Both the position numbers and the translations under genes were made by a program. Source: Pelargonium nanum (Eukaryota > Streptophyta > Magnoliopsida > Geraniales > Geraniaceae). Taken from it: a stretch of 31,231 nt of DNA. Below are positions 1-12,192 of the stretch, piece by piece. The notes beneath the pieces are model-generated. The model worked only from the letters and a program-made list of their open reading frames with translations, was not told where the DNA came from and did not search any database. How positions within the stretch are numbered: position 1 is the stretch's first letter; the number at the start of each line of letters is the position of its first letter. Location: NCBI GenBank assembly GCA_036897485.1, contig JAYMTF010000715.1:1-31231 (forward strand). Direction: 5' to 3'.

Positions 1-269
1 TGAGTGAAACAAGTGATAGATGACGTAAAAGTGGACAAAAGAGACAAGATAAGTGTGATATGAACTCACACTATCAACATGTTGTCTGTGTGGATTATAC
101 ATAAAATTTGAATAATATGGGAGAATTGGACAAAATTTCATTATATTAACAATTTAACATGCGTGTAATACCTGTACCTATACAATGTTATTTTTTGTTT
201 GTGTTGTTTGGATAGGGTGTGCTATGTATTATAACAAAAGCTGATAAAATGTATTGTTTTTATGAGTAG

Positions 270-1790
270 ATAAATTCTTGAAGACACGAAAACTCCGAGA
301 AGCAGAAGCAGCAGCACGCAGGGCGAGAGTGACAAAGGTACTCAGTTTCTGGCCTATTTTAGGGATTAAATCACCGTCGGTGTAAAAAAAGTTGGGGCGT
401 AAGTACTCAAAATCTTAAACTTTTCATACCTAATTCTATTTGTTCATGCACACAGGCTGTAATTAGGGTTCGTTTCCCTGATAATTGCACACTTGAGGCC
501 TCATTTCATCCATCTGAAACATTCCAGAGTTTAGTTGATCTTCTCACAAAAGTTGTTGCTCAACCAGAACTTCCGTTCTACATATGTATGAAGTTTACAT
601 GAAGATAAATGAAATTAATTTTTAATGCAGTCATCTACAAAAAATTGCTAATGTCAATTTCTGGTGCTATAATAGTAAGCCAAACATTTGTTATGTTTCA
701 GATACTACTCCTCCTAAGAAGCTGATAAAAGACATGTCAAAGGATTTCTATTCAGCTGGCTTTGTTCCTGGTGCAATTGTATATTTTTCATATGATCTGC
801 CAGAAGGTTAGTAATTGTTCTTTTGACTACTATGATCTAATTTACCACACAAGTAACTTTCTCACTCAAGGTTATCATCTCCATGACCAAGCTCAACTTT
901 TCAACTCATGAGAAATTGTGTCTTCTATGATTTGTATTCAGTTTATTGTCACTAGATTTTGATGGCGTAAAAGCAATTTTTATTATGTATGTATCTAATT
1001 TTATGACTAAAGGGGTCAATCCCTCTTTTATGCAAATCTCTGTTTTATTTTCCGATTTACATTACAATATATTACCTTCTTCTACTAAAGTACTTCTTAC
1101 TGTGGGAACCAAGGTTCTTATCCTATTGTGAGAATTGAAATCAAGAACAAATTTCAAGGTTGTTTTACCGCCTTGAAATTAAACTTGCAAATTCCTCTTC
1201 TATATTTACTATTCTGGCGGTGCTATAAATATTGTAAATTTGTAATATGTAGTTTATGCAAAAGATATATATTTAATTATCCCAAATCCCAATTAGGAGC
1301 TCAGATTTGTATTTCACATTAAGAAGTTGTGAAGTTGATGATCACTTGATATAGGCCCTCCATCTAAAAGCTTAGGGTTTTGGGTTGGAGTAAAGCTTGA
1401 CATGGTATTGGAGCTTGTTGGTCTTGCCTCTAGGGCCTATGTGGCAATGCTTTCTTGTGGTTGAATGTCTTTTAAGTGAACATAGATTTAGTGGCTTCCC
1501 TGTGTTCAATTTTGTACATCTAGCCGGGTTTTGGAGTGCGTGTCATACGCATTGACTTATGTTTGCATATGGTTTGCTCAGGTGATGAAGCTGCAGCTGC
1601 AGCTGCCAAATCAGGTCCCTTCCTGCGAGAAGAGATTCTGTCTTTGAAAGGCTTGGAACTCGTTACTGAGCAGCAAGAAGAGCCTGTCCAGTCTGCTGCA
1701 CCAGAACCGGCTACAATTGCTCCCATCCCTGTTCAAGAACGCAAGCCTGCGGAGAAAAAACCAGTGAAACCCAAGTGGCTGAAAATGTGA
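270..1790 (+). CDS. PUX1: Plant UBX domain-containing protein 1 (PUX1-like), 3' part only
   Basis: Four coding exons are visible: 270-337 (267 is an alternative acceptor), 456-585, 702-806 and 1582-1790. They join in phase to about 169 residues ending in KPKWLKM and a TGA stop. The first exon encodes a basic stretch (LKTRKLREAEAAARR) as in PUX1. The next two encode the UBX fold, from AVIRVRFPDN through LPFYIY and TTPPKK to FVPGAIVYFS. The last exon carries the PUX1-type tail LREEILSLKGLE followed by a Pro/Glu/Lys-rich segment. In the family, UBX domains bind the AAA-ATPase CDC48/p97, and Arabidopsis PUX1 promotes disassembly of the CDC48 hexamer. By comparison with the roughly 250-residue Arabidopsis protein, about 80 N-terminal residues and the promoter lie left of position 1. 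The tail has an Ala-rich insertion (AAAAAA) just after the last splice junction. Family assignment is strong; the 5' edge of the first exon is the least certain point. Confidence 0.88.
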
Positions 1791-2364
1791 TAGTAAAATT
1801 ATAAGTGAGCTCCTCATTTCTCTTAGCTTATGCTTCACTTCGATTCCACTGATCACTATGCTATGCTAATTCCGTTCTTTTTGCTATTGGTGCTGCAGGT
1901 AAGTTCCAACGTCACCTTGCTTGATTGTTCCATATTTATTCTGGCTGAGGGAAAGTCATCAAGAAATAGGTTTAAGTGGAAATGTCTAAAGGGCGTGAAC
2001 TTAACGCTGCGCTGGTGTGGTTTTAATCCTTTGTGGTGATACATACAGTTCAACTCGTGCATGTTAACTAGATTGTGTATAGAACCGTTTCTTTTGGGCT
2101 GGAAACATTTTGTCCTGTGCATGATAGAAATATACTTTTCAGAAGTCTCAGGGTTTATTAATCTGAACTTTCTTGCCCGCCTTTTGACATTGAAAATATA
2201 TTTCACACCACAAAGTCCACACTCCTATCCATGATGCTCTATTTTTCTTTTCTGCTTTTGGATGTCAACTTGTGCCAATGGGTTCATGTTTTGACTGTTG
2301 TTATCTGTTTCCACAACAAAGCACAAAGTTGTATTCAAATTGACCTTTTCTATTATTAACTAAA
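1791..2364. other. PUX1 3' UTR and following non-coding DNA
   Basis: This stretch follows the PUX1 stop. The first few hundred bases are probably 3' UTR. I see no canonical AATAAA that fixes the polyadenylation site. Short open frames on both strands have no protein-like composition. Confidence 0.4.
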
Positions 2365-2526
2365 GAGACTATATCTCTTTTTGTTACAAAAAGACTACAT
2401 TCAATATATTGCATATGTAGAATTGGTTAAATATTGATATTGGGAGACACTATATCTCTTTTTGTTGCAAAAAGATAACATTCACTATGTTGCTTATACA
2501 AAATTAGTTAAAATATTGATATTGGG
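2365..2526. repeat. Diverged tandem duplication of about 80 bp
   Basis: Two adjacent copies (about 2365-2444 and 2445-2526) share the block ACTATATCTCTTTTTGTT, an A-rich run, a TACATTCA/AACATTCA segment, GGTTAAA/AGTTAAAA and the ending TATTGATATTGGG. They differ by scattered substitutions and 1-2 base indels, so the duplication is not recent. No coding potential is seen. Confidence 0.75.
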
Positions 2527-4689
2527 CTACTAACACTGAGAATCTGGCCAGAGACCATATGGCTGAAAATGGCCTTAAATACAAGAAAAATGCAATAAAA
2601 CACAAAATAGGAAAATATGCGGTACCCGGACACGACCCGTGTTTTGGGTCGTATAGGGCTGGCATAGAACAATTTTGGGGTGACACGACTCTTGTTGTCG
2701 CTTACGCGTTTCTCGGTGCTCATAACTCTTTCATAATTATTTTCGAGTGAACTTGGAACAAATACAAATCAAAAGTGGCCGTAAAACATTATAAATATAT
2801 ATCAAATAACACACATGTATGTAACTTATATAATCATATAATTATTCTCAAACAATGTCTTATTTTGAAACAATATTTGCTTCAGTCAACAAAATTAGAT
2901 CTTTAAACTCGTGCCTCATGGAGTACATGAGTAGATGGCTCTAAACCTAACGTTGCTTGCTTAAACAAAACTTTAAATCTTATATCAAGAGTTAGATACA
3001 ATCGGCAACATCAAACAAACACCTACCACCCATCACCAACCTTGTGCCAACAACTTGGCAATCCTCATTAACAAAACAATAAATATTTGCATATATTGAT
3101 TTTAAATATCTCATAAATTCCACTCTAATTTCATCGGAATTAGAGCCAAACAAAGTTTAAGCAAAACAAATTGTTACCGGAAAAAAATCTCAAACTGTCA
3201 CATCGTAAATTGTCATGTATTATCTGCTTCCTAAATCATAATTGCAGTTTAAAATATGTTCTGGAGTTAAATTTAATAATTATAATAAAATAAAAAATTA
3301 CAGTATTAACTAACGTATGAACTTTTTAATTTTTATAATACCTATGATAGTGTATAGTGGCGTTGACCACAGCAAGACGCAATGAATGACGTGTCAGGAG
3401 ATCCGATGGCTATTGGGTTCTCATTTAATATTGTCGATGCCACCCAAATCTGTCGACGGCTGTGGGTGTGGGTGGGTGCGCGCGTGATTATATCAACCTT
3501 TATTTATGCGTTTTTTTTGTATTGACCCCCTGTGTTTTTATGAACTCCAATATTTTCCCTCTATTTTTTCTTTGTATGCATTTATACCCCTTTACAATCG
3601 TGTTGACATGTCGTGTTTTCTTATCTAACGAGATAATAAAAAAAGTTAAAATTAATGCTACTCTTATTCTCTATTTCCACTTTCTTATCCTATGCAAAAT
3701 ACGAAGTAGAAGATGAAATGAAAACAAATTAAATTGAAGAGACGTATAGAGGATTTATATGTAATTAAACAATGCTATGTTTTAATAGTGTTGACATAAA
3801 TTTTTAACATTAATCGTATTATGGTGAAATATATGTTTCATAAGTTCAACACAAACACAATACAACTATCAATTGTTATGTCCAAACACGACTAAATTGT
3901 TGGTCACATGGTTCGTGCAAAATTGCAAAATTTCGAAACTTCTTCCACCCATTAGTACAAAACTCTCTATAAATATATCAAAACTTTAGAGTTTCTATAT
4001 TTATTTGCCATACAATTTGAAGAAACTTGTTCATCTACGGTGTAACATTTTCTGAAGCAAATCTTTAATTATATTACTTTTCATGATATTATTTAAGTAT
4101 AAGTTGTGATTGTTGGTGTATGTTTTTTCTTTCTTTCTCAATAAGTGATTGTTGATGTATTAGTTACTGAGAACAACAGTTACCAAATAAGCTCCAAAAT
4201 AGAAAAAGAAAGAAAAAGTTTTATTTTGGTCCATCAATTATTTATTTTATTATGAATTGGTAGTCAATTTTATATTTGTTTTAAATTAGTCCTCAAATTG
4301 AAAATATATTTTCAATTTGATCTCATACTATGCTATTTTATTTTAGATTGATCAAATTCGTATAACTGCCGCCAAATTAGGCTAACATGACAATTTTGTC
4401 TGATTTTTTTTCGTTCTCATGCCACTCATGAGACTGATTTAAAACAAGTTTGTATGATTGAGGGACACGATTGACACGTTAATTTTGTCCAGTTTGTTCC
4501 CTTAACTTTACAAGTTTAGTTTAAAATAATCTTGTCCGTGAATTTAACAAACTGAAAGTCACGTGATTGTTATGTCAACAAAATATTTCAATTTTTTTTC
4601 ATATAAGAAAAGTGATACATCAACATAATTTAACGGCAACATTATGTTTTGAGTCAATCCAAAATAACATAGTTGGCCAATCTAGGTCT
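2527..4689. other. Intergenic AT-rich DNA with repeat debris
   Basis: I see no gene here. A locally GC-richer patch at about 3360-3490 contains an ABRE-like ACGTGTC (near 3390) and GT-rich sequence, and looks promoter-like without a recognisable gene behind it. From about 4210 to 4680 the sequence has segments of the style 'GGTCCATCAATT / AAATTAGTCCTC' and 'GGGACACGATTGACACGTTAATTTTGTCC'. These resemble decayed foldback elements, but I cannot place their ends. Confidence 0.4.
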
Positions 4690-4856
4690 TGCTAGCGAGG
4701 AGTCTTGGTGTACGCAAACATCTGTGCCAGGAGCAGTTGTTGATTCGGTTTGGGATGATGCTCGGGGTGTCTCGAGTCTGCGTTTAGTTGCTATTAACTA
4801 GTTTTTTTTTGTCTTCCTTGTATTTACCAATAATAATAATAATAACATAGTTGGAG
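4690..4856 (+). mobile_element. Possible 3' end of a decayed LINE (non-LTR retrotransposon)
   Basis: From about 4690 to the TAG near 4801 one frame reads LASEESWCTQTSVPGAVV, then DSVWDDARGVSSLRLVAIN and a stop. This resembles the extreme C-terminus of plant LINE RNase H domains (a W, then VP..V...V..D). A T-run and a short (TAA)n repeat at about 4829-4846 follow, which fits a simple-repeat 3' tail. No larger part of the element is visible upstream, so this would be a heavily 5'-truncated copy. The call rests on pattern memory only. Confidence 0.28.
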
Positions 4857-4921
4857 GAATTAGAACAATATAATAGTTTGGGGGCCTAATTAGAAAAAAA
4901 GTTTGAGAGAACAAAATAGAA

Positions 4922-5203
4922 GGAAAAATGTCCAAATTAGTCATTGAATTATTTAGTTCGTTCCATTTTAATCTCTCAACTATCAAACGAGCAAATTTAC
5001 TTCATAGGTTATTCGAAGTTCGAACGAGCCATTTTAGTCCAAACGATTTCAAAAATAGTCCATAAATGGCGCGATTTTTGAAATCGCTTGGACTTAAAAT
5101 GGCTCGTTCTAATAACCTATGGAGTAAATTTGCTCGTTTGATAGTTGATGGACTAAAATTACACGAACTGAATAGTTGAAGGTCTAATTTGAACTTTTTT
5201 CCC
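4922..5203. mobile_element. Mutator-type (MULE) foldback MITE with 9-bp target site duplication
   Basis: The element is 282 bp and almost entirely an inverted repeat. The left arm (GGAAAAATGTCCAAATTAG, later CTATCAAACGAGCAAATTTA and CATAGGTTATT) is matched in reverse complement by the right arm (AATAACCTATG, TAAATTTGCTCGTTTGATAG, ending CTAATTTGAACTTTTTTCCC). A 9-bp direct repeat AAAATAGAA flanks it exactly at 4913-4921 and 5204-5212. Nine-base duplications are characteristic of Mutator-like elements, and with no coding capacity this is a non-autonomous MITE. It ends about 150 bp before the probable first exon of the downstream G6PDH gene. The arms have diverged, so it is not a fresh insertion. 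Confidence 0.82.
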
Positions 5204-5212
5204 AAAATAGAA

Positions 5213-6061
5213 CAATTTTCAAAAGAAAAAGTCACGCGCATCTGGGGGCAGAAGTTGAAATACGCGAAAGCTCAGTGGAAGAACTGAAAAATGAGCCGTA
5301 CGGCGGCCGGTAAGAAAAAGACTAAAATGAGGGTTGGTGAACAAACAAACAACACTCTTTCTCTCTCCATACGACCCATAAATTCAACACTCAACACATC
5401 GATTTCTCATTTCCGATCCTCTCAGCGACCGTTTTCAGTTTTCACGAAAATAAGTGAAAGGTACTTTTTACTTCAACTTCTACATTTTAGTATCGATTCT
5501 CGACTCTCAATTCCATTGCATGATCATTTTTCTGGATTTGGATTCCCAATTTTACTGATTTTGATCCATGTAAAGTTTATTATCATTTTGAAGATACTGA
5601 TTGTCAATTTTATTTATGTTTTGTTGATCCATCTGTTATGTTGCGGTTCAGACGAGTTATGGTTTTGTTTTGCCGAGAAAACATTGAGCATTTACGAGTT
5701 CTTAAAATGTTTAGTATATTTGCTTGCTTACCAAACAGTTGAAAAAAAGTTAATCTTCCTATGGATTTTTGTTTGTTGTCCAGAACATGTTAATTTGGAC
5801 ACTGAATCAGCCTTATTTTTTTAGTGAGATGCAACTCTGTTGATTGAGTTATGTAATATCATTTAACGGGAGCCTAAAACTCACAGATCAATTAGCTATG
5901 AAATTGTTTTGTTGTCTCATTCTTTACCGATGGAATTGGGAAGTACTGCAATTACAGTAACTGTACTAGTTGTTTTTGGATTTATTAACATCAACCCTTT
6001 ATCTGTTAAATGCATGTAAAACTGTGAAGCAGCTATTTTTTCTGACTGTGCAGCATAGAAG
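5213..6061 (+). promoter_or_regulatory. G6PDH proximal promoter and leader with probable 5' UTR intron
   Basis: A CT-rich start-like tract (CTCTTTCTCTCTCC, about 5355-5370) precedes a leader that can be spliced from a donor at 5461 (AAAG|GTACTT) to an acceptor at 6053 (TGTGCAG|CATAGAAG). This places ATG nine bases into the next exon. The 593-bp leader intron is T-rich as expected. I see no clean TATA box. The long open frame through this leader and intron (5291-5824) becomes hydrophobic and Phe/Ile/Leu-rich and is not protein-like. Confidence 0.5.
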
Positions 6062-9000
6062 ATGGGATCCGGTGCATGGTCTATTGAGAAAAGATCTGAA
6101 CTTAGAAACGACTCCTTTTCAAAGGAGTATGAGACTGTGCCGGAAACAGGGTGCCTCTCTATTGTTGTGCTTGGTGCTTCTGGTGATCTTGCCAAGAAGA
6201 AGACTTTCCCGGCCCTCTTCAATCTTTACCGACAGGTTTGTTGGGATCTTTTGCTGTTTTTAGTTTACAATTGATTATGATCATATCAATTAGTTGTTTT
6301 AGTTTGTTCCTAGAATGAAGACTATAAAAATAAATTTCGAACACCAATGGTGGATCAACATCTAGTGTTCTTGTTTGGAATTTCTCTACAATTGATTTTC
6401 TTCATTTCAACTGCCCTTGTTACCACCTTTAAAAGTACGAGCTAGAGAACTCTATGGTAGACATGGTCAAAATAGTTGATACTGAGTTATTGGTAGGTCT
6501 TCAAAATACAGTTGCAACGCAGTAAGCTAACTTTTGGTGTGGGATTGCATGTGTGCAGGGATTCCTACCACCAGATGAAGTTCACATTTTTGGCTATGCA
6601 AGAACAAAAATTTCAGATGATGATTTGAGGAAGCGCATCCGGGGGTAAAATATCTTCCCTATGCATGCACATCGGGTTTTCTTACCCTACTTCTATCATC
6701 TAGGATTGATTGATCATTTGCTTGTATCACAAATGCTTTCTTTGTTATTTTATTTTTCCCTGCTTGCCTGTAAGTTTCGGAAATGTACTTGCAACCTCAA
6801 TTTCTAGTAATGTAGTACTAGAAGGAAGTGAAACAATGCTTCTTATATTACTATATTTTTTTTCTTTTATGATTGGCATTATAATTTTCTCAGTGCTCTT
6901 TTTTTTTTCTTTCTAGTTTTGTTATCATGCTTATTTTTTCTATGCTCATGTTAATTGTTTTTTGAAGTTTTTTTTTTTTCAATCTTGAATGAAGAATTCA
7001 ATGACAGAGTTTGGTTGATGTTTGAATAAATAACTGCAGGTATCTTGCAAATGACAAAAGTGCTTCACCTGGGCACTCAGAAGATTTATCTAAGTTTTTG
7101 GAACTGGTTGGTAGTGCCCAATTCTTGTATCATTTCAGTTATGTGCTTGCTATTAACATATTGCGGATTTGACGATCTTGTAGATAAAATACGTAAGCGG
7201 TTCTTATGATACTGAGGAAGGCTTTGAGTTACTGGACAAGGCAATATCAAAACATGAATTATCAAGGAACAGTCCAGAAGGATTATCTCGGAGGCTCTTC
7301 TATTTTGCACTTCCACCTTCAGTATATCCATCTGTTTCCAGGATGATAAAAAAATGTTGCATGAATAAATGTAAGTTTTTCTAGTTGTGGCTGGCAATAT
7401 CTGATGAGCTCATGGTAGTATTATCTGGTCATTGTTTTATGAATAGAAAAGAAAAGAAAAGAAACGTAATCTAAAAGTGCTACAGACTCTACGGTGAAGT
7501 GGACTTGCTATTTAACTTTTATCTGTTTGCTGAGATATGTCCACTGAGACAGTCAATATGAAAGAAAATTAAAATTTTCACATGTGGTCATTTTGGATGT
7601 CCTAGCAAGGCAGGTGAGGAGAAAGATCACACAAGATAATTTGAATTGATTAGCGGACAATGAATAAGAATCTTGTGTTGAGCGTCGACTATGCTCCTAT
7701 GTATTCACTTTTTTCATGTGTTTCAGGATCCTTTCCAGTTTCTTGATGATGTCATTCTTTCATTAAGCAACATGTTTACGAACTCTCTTTTTATCTACAG
7801 AACAATTTAAATTTGATTTCTGGATCAATAATATCTTTATTGACATTATTACATATAGGAATACTAAGTTTTTAGTGATTATCACTTTATCAGTTACTCA
7901 AGGAGAACGTGGAAAGATTTATGAGCTCCAGTAATCGAAAATACACCATAGAGTGGATGGTGCATGCTTACTGCCACCTTTTTTTTTAGAAAAGAGACAT
8001 GCTTGCAAAGCGAGAAATGCAGATGCTTTGTTGCATTTCTGTTTTGTCCAAATTTAGGTGTTCTTTTGCAGTTTTAACATCAAAGTACATGAATAATACT
8101 CTTTCAACTAAAGGACTGAAATATTACTGGAAATGACTATTGTGAGCCAACCTTAACTTGGGTTTATGAGGGTAAATGTACATGCATATGAGCAACTAGA
8201 CGGTTGAGTTCTGATACCTATAAAGTGGATATAAGAAAATATCATCAGGCGTTTGAGATTAGTTGCCAGTTAATGTTAGATCATTTTGTTTTTTAGTTAG
8301 GATTTAACAATCTGCAGTTCGCTACGGCTGTAACATATTTACAAATGGGATCAGAATTTAGGTTCCCTCTTAGCTACAATCTCTGGTGATATTTAATTGC
8401 ATGGTTAGAGGCTTGTTATGCACTAAATTTATGGAAATGTAGATTTAGAGCATCCAGTACTGAACCTGTTGAATTCCTCACCTAATCCTGTACAGCTGAT
8501 CTTGGTGGATGGACTCGCATTGTGGTTGAGAAGCCTTTTGGCAAGGATTTGGAATCTTCAGAGAGACTGAGTTCCCAGATTGGGGAGTTGTTTGAGGAAC
8601 CTCAGATTTACCGTATTGATCACTATTTGGGAAAGGAATTGGTGCAGAACATGGTAATTTATGCGTAATGAATTACTTAGTTTTTGCTATGTCTATGTTC
8701 TATAATCTGTTTTAATCCTTGTTTTTAATCTACAGTTGGTGCTTCGTTTTGCAAATCGGTTCTTTTTGCCCCTCTGGAATCGTGACAACATTGACAATGT
8801 ACAGGTGAGAATCTTTTTCCAGTAATCACTTCTGAGAGAAGGCACTGTAAGTAAGTCAAGTTAATAAGGTCTGGCTCAGATTCTTGAGTCAGGGACATGA
8901 TTTATAATCTTATTAAGTCTCCAATTATGTTTTTCAAATGATAATTGCTGAAAGTTTAAATTATGACAATTTATTTTGCTCTGTATATACTCAAAAGCAT

Positions 9001-12000
9001 TGATAGGCCACACATGTTAATTTAATGTGTTTTTGTTTGGGTAGATTGTTTTCAGGGAGGACTTTGGAACTGATGGGCGTGGTGGATATTTCGATGAATA
9101 TGGGTATACTTTGAATGCTTGCACCCAATATAATTATATCAAGCGGAACCCCTGAATCAATCATGTTTTAGATTCTGCTGATTATTTTACTCAATATTAC
9201 ATAAATATGCATTTTTTGCTGACAATCAAATGAAACCTCTAATTTTTTATTTTATCTTTTCAGAATCATCCGTGATATTATTCAAAATCATCTATTGCAG
9301 GTAATGTGGTATAAACCTGAAGTAAACTCATTAAATAGGTGTCATATCCAACTAAAAAGAGTGGCCTTGTGCACCTGGCTGGCAACTCCATTGTAAAAAG
9401 AAACCAAAATAATTCATTTCAGTTACTTTGTTTCTACCAAATGCAGGTTCTTTGCCTGGTCGCCATGGAAAAGCCTGTCTCTCTCAAGCCAGAGCATATC
9501 AGAGATGAGAAAGTAAAGGTGTGTATTCTTTGATGCCATTGCATAAAGCTCATACTCAACCCGTTTATTCTACTGGTATGCAATCCTTCAAGAGGGAGTG
9601 GGTAAAAAGCTTCCATTTTTCTTTATTTTCTCAATAAAAGAATGCAGATCTAGAGCAATATATTGGTTTTAAAGAGGTCGGAGATATGTATATTATGATT
9701 AAAGTGAAACGATTTTGCCAATAAATTTTTTTGCTCAACATTCTGTCTCTTTGATTCACCTTCTCGATAATCACTGACTATTGGGTAAAATTTAGGTTCT
9801 TCAATCTGTACTTCCAATAGAGGACGACGAAGTTGTTCTTGGACAATATAAAGGTTATACAGATGATCCAACAGTACCAGACCATTCAAACACCCCAACT
9901 TTTGCAACTGTGGTCCTGCGTATACATAATGAAAGATGGGAAGGTATGATAGCTTTCCAATTCATAAATTTGTTATCTATTAAATTAGATGCTTTAGCAA
10001 ACATAATTGTGAACCTCGTATTTAAAGCCATCTTGCCTAAATTCTGCCCCAAGTTCATTTCCCTGACCGAATTTCTTTTAGTCTTTTGCTCTCTCCTTGT
10101 CTAATTGCTACTGCTGATGTTGTCACTACAAAAAACACATCAGTCAAACACATTTTGTTATTGAAACAGACCTGGCTAGAAAACTTGTGGAGTATATGAT
10201 CATGATAGCAACAAGAAACTCATTATTTTTTCTGTACTCTCCTTTGATCAATTGGACTCATTACATCAGCACCACCTTCACAACCCCTATTATGGTACCC
10301 ATCCTCACCAACCCTTCCTCTATTTTCCCATACTTAATCTTCAAGGTACCAAGAGAACACTACCATTTTGTTTTGGTACTTTGTTTTTTTTTTTTACCAT
10401 CCTTCATCGAATACAAGCTCGTCTCTTCAAGGGATTGGTGAAATTTGGGGTTGAATTCAGGTAGGGTCTAAATTTGGTTGAGGTAGTACGGATGACATTT
10501 TAAGGTAAAAATAATTGATTTCGTAAATCTAATCATTGATTTGAAGTTATGAAAGGCGGTTAAAATTGGCCACATCCATCACAAGGTCTGGCCTCTCCAG
10601 TAATTTTAGTTGTTTGAGAGGTGCATTACGTCATCCAAAGCAAAGTCTTGTTTCCAATTCGTTAGTATTGCTAATGATTTTTGTCTTTGTTTCCAGGTGT
10701 TCCTTTTATTCTAAAGGCCGGGAAAGCACTAAATTCAAGAAAGGCAGAGATTCGTGTTCAGTTTAAGGACGTTCCTGGTGATATCTTCAAATGTATGATA
10801 CCAGACCTTTATGAGTCTTCTTCTTTGGGATTCAAATGACAACTCTGACCATATCATTTGAAATTCTATGGTTTCCTAAACATTATATTTATATTTTTGA
10901 AATACAACATTTAGAATCCCAAATTTCAAATTATGAATATAAAATCAATTCCAATAGCAAACGCAATTTAAAGGTATATCAATCTATACATCTCATATTG
11001 TATATAGTCTAAAATCGTTGTCATATCTATTTGGTTACTTATGTAATTCAGCATATATTTCTGCTAGTTATTGTTGCTTCTTTATACCTTATTGTTGTTC
11101 TGATAGTTATTTGATTTGGGATAAATTTTTAGATCAGCTTGTTTGAATATGGTTCTCATTATGTAGGTAAAAAGCAAGGGAGAAATGAATTTGTAATTCG
11201 CCTGCAACCCTCAGAAGCCATGTACATGAAACTTACGGTAAGTGACTGATTGTCATTATGGAATTACTGGGGCTGTTTTTGTCATAATGTCTGAGCTGAT
11301 ACACATACTTATGATTTCACGTGTTTGTCGTTATAATCATCAAACTATGCATTTGCTATGCAATTGAGCTAGCCCTCTGTCCCATAATCCAATCTTGAGA
11401 GTACTGGGAGTCTTTACCAGTTAAACCAACTGGTACCTTCAGCATATAATAATTTGCATGCGTGTTTGCTGCTGAAATGACTGGGAAACATGAAATGAAA
11501 ATTGCCTACATGCATGTTGTTTTGAGTTTTCCCCTGAGAGTGGGTTCTGCATAATGCAATCTTATGGGGTCATCTATCATACATTCATAATATTTTTCCT
11601 ATTGTTTTGGCAATACAATGCTTTTCAACTTCAAGTTCGTCTTATTGGTTTATGGTTCCTGCATCTGAAGTTCTCAATTTTGTGCAGGTCAAGCAACCTG
11701 GACTGGAGATGTCAACTGTACAAAGTGAATTGGACTTGTCATATGGGCAACGTTATAATGGAGTTACAATTCCAGAGGCTTATGAACGTCTGATTCTTGA
11801 CACGTATGATCTCTGTCCTTTTATCCACTTCGTACCTTTGTATTTCATAGCTTGTCGTGTTGGTGGTTTTAACAATGGGGATGGGATTTTGTTTTACAGA
11901 ATAAGAGGTGACCAGCAGCATTTTGTTCGCAGAGACGAATTGAAGGTAAACACTGGACCCAATTAAAAAAATATTGTAACACACTGTGTTCCCGAGTTAA

Positions 12001-12192
12001 CAATTGTCTTGCTTCAATGATTAGGCGGCCTGGGAGATCTTCACACCTCTTCTGCACAGAATTGACAATGGCGAAATGAAGCCTATTACATACACACCGG
12101 GAAGCCGTGGTCCTGCGGAAGCCGATAAGCTGCTGGAAAAGGCTGGGTATGTTCAAACACATGGCTACATATGGATCCCTCCTACCCTGTAG
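6062..12192 (+). CDS. G6PD: Glucose-6-phosphate 1-dehydrogenase, cytosolic isoform
   Basis: Fifteen coding exons join in phase to 517 aa: 6062-6235, 6559-6644, 7040-7106, 7184-7370, 8496-8653, 8736-8804, 9045-9103, 9264-9300, 9447-9518, 9796-9943, 10697-10792, 11167-11237, 11688-11803, 11900-11945, 12025-12192. The enzyme oxidises glucose-6-phosphate to 6-phosphogluconolactone with NADP+, the entry step of the oxidative pentose phosphate pathway. The Rossmann dinucleotide motif [10 protein letters not shown] is at residues 38-47. The substrate-binding signature RIDHYLGKE is at 211-219. [19 protein letters not shown] follows and contains the region of the conserved catalytic histidine. Length and N-terminus ([17 protein letters not shown]) match cytosolic plant isoforms (about 515 aa); there is no plastid transit peptide. 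All key motifs are intact. Exon 8 is only 37 nt. Intron 4 (7371-8495, 1.1 kb) and intron 10 (9944-10696) are the largest, and I see no nested gene in them. Confidence 0.97.

Noticed and set aside
1..269. Additional PUX1 exon in the first 269 bases
   Set aside because: All frames were scanned for the sequence that precedes the basic DK.LKTRK segment in the family; only stop-rich AT sequence was found, so it is taken as intron.
5291..5824. 177-codon open frame starting MSRTAAGKKKTKMRVGE
   Set aside because: It runs across the G6PDH leader exon and leader intron. Past the first exon it becomes Phe/Ile/Leu-rich, as expected for T-rich intron DNA, and it has no domain.
11607..11966. 119-codon open frame in the G6PDH 3' half
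   Set aside because: It reads through intron sequence around the exons at 11688-11803 and 11900-11945. Only the exonic parts are conserved.
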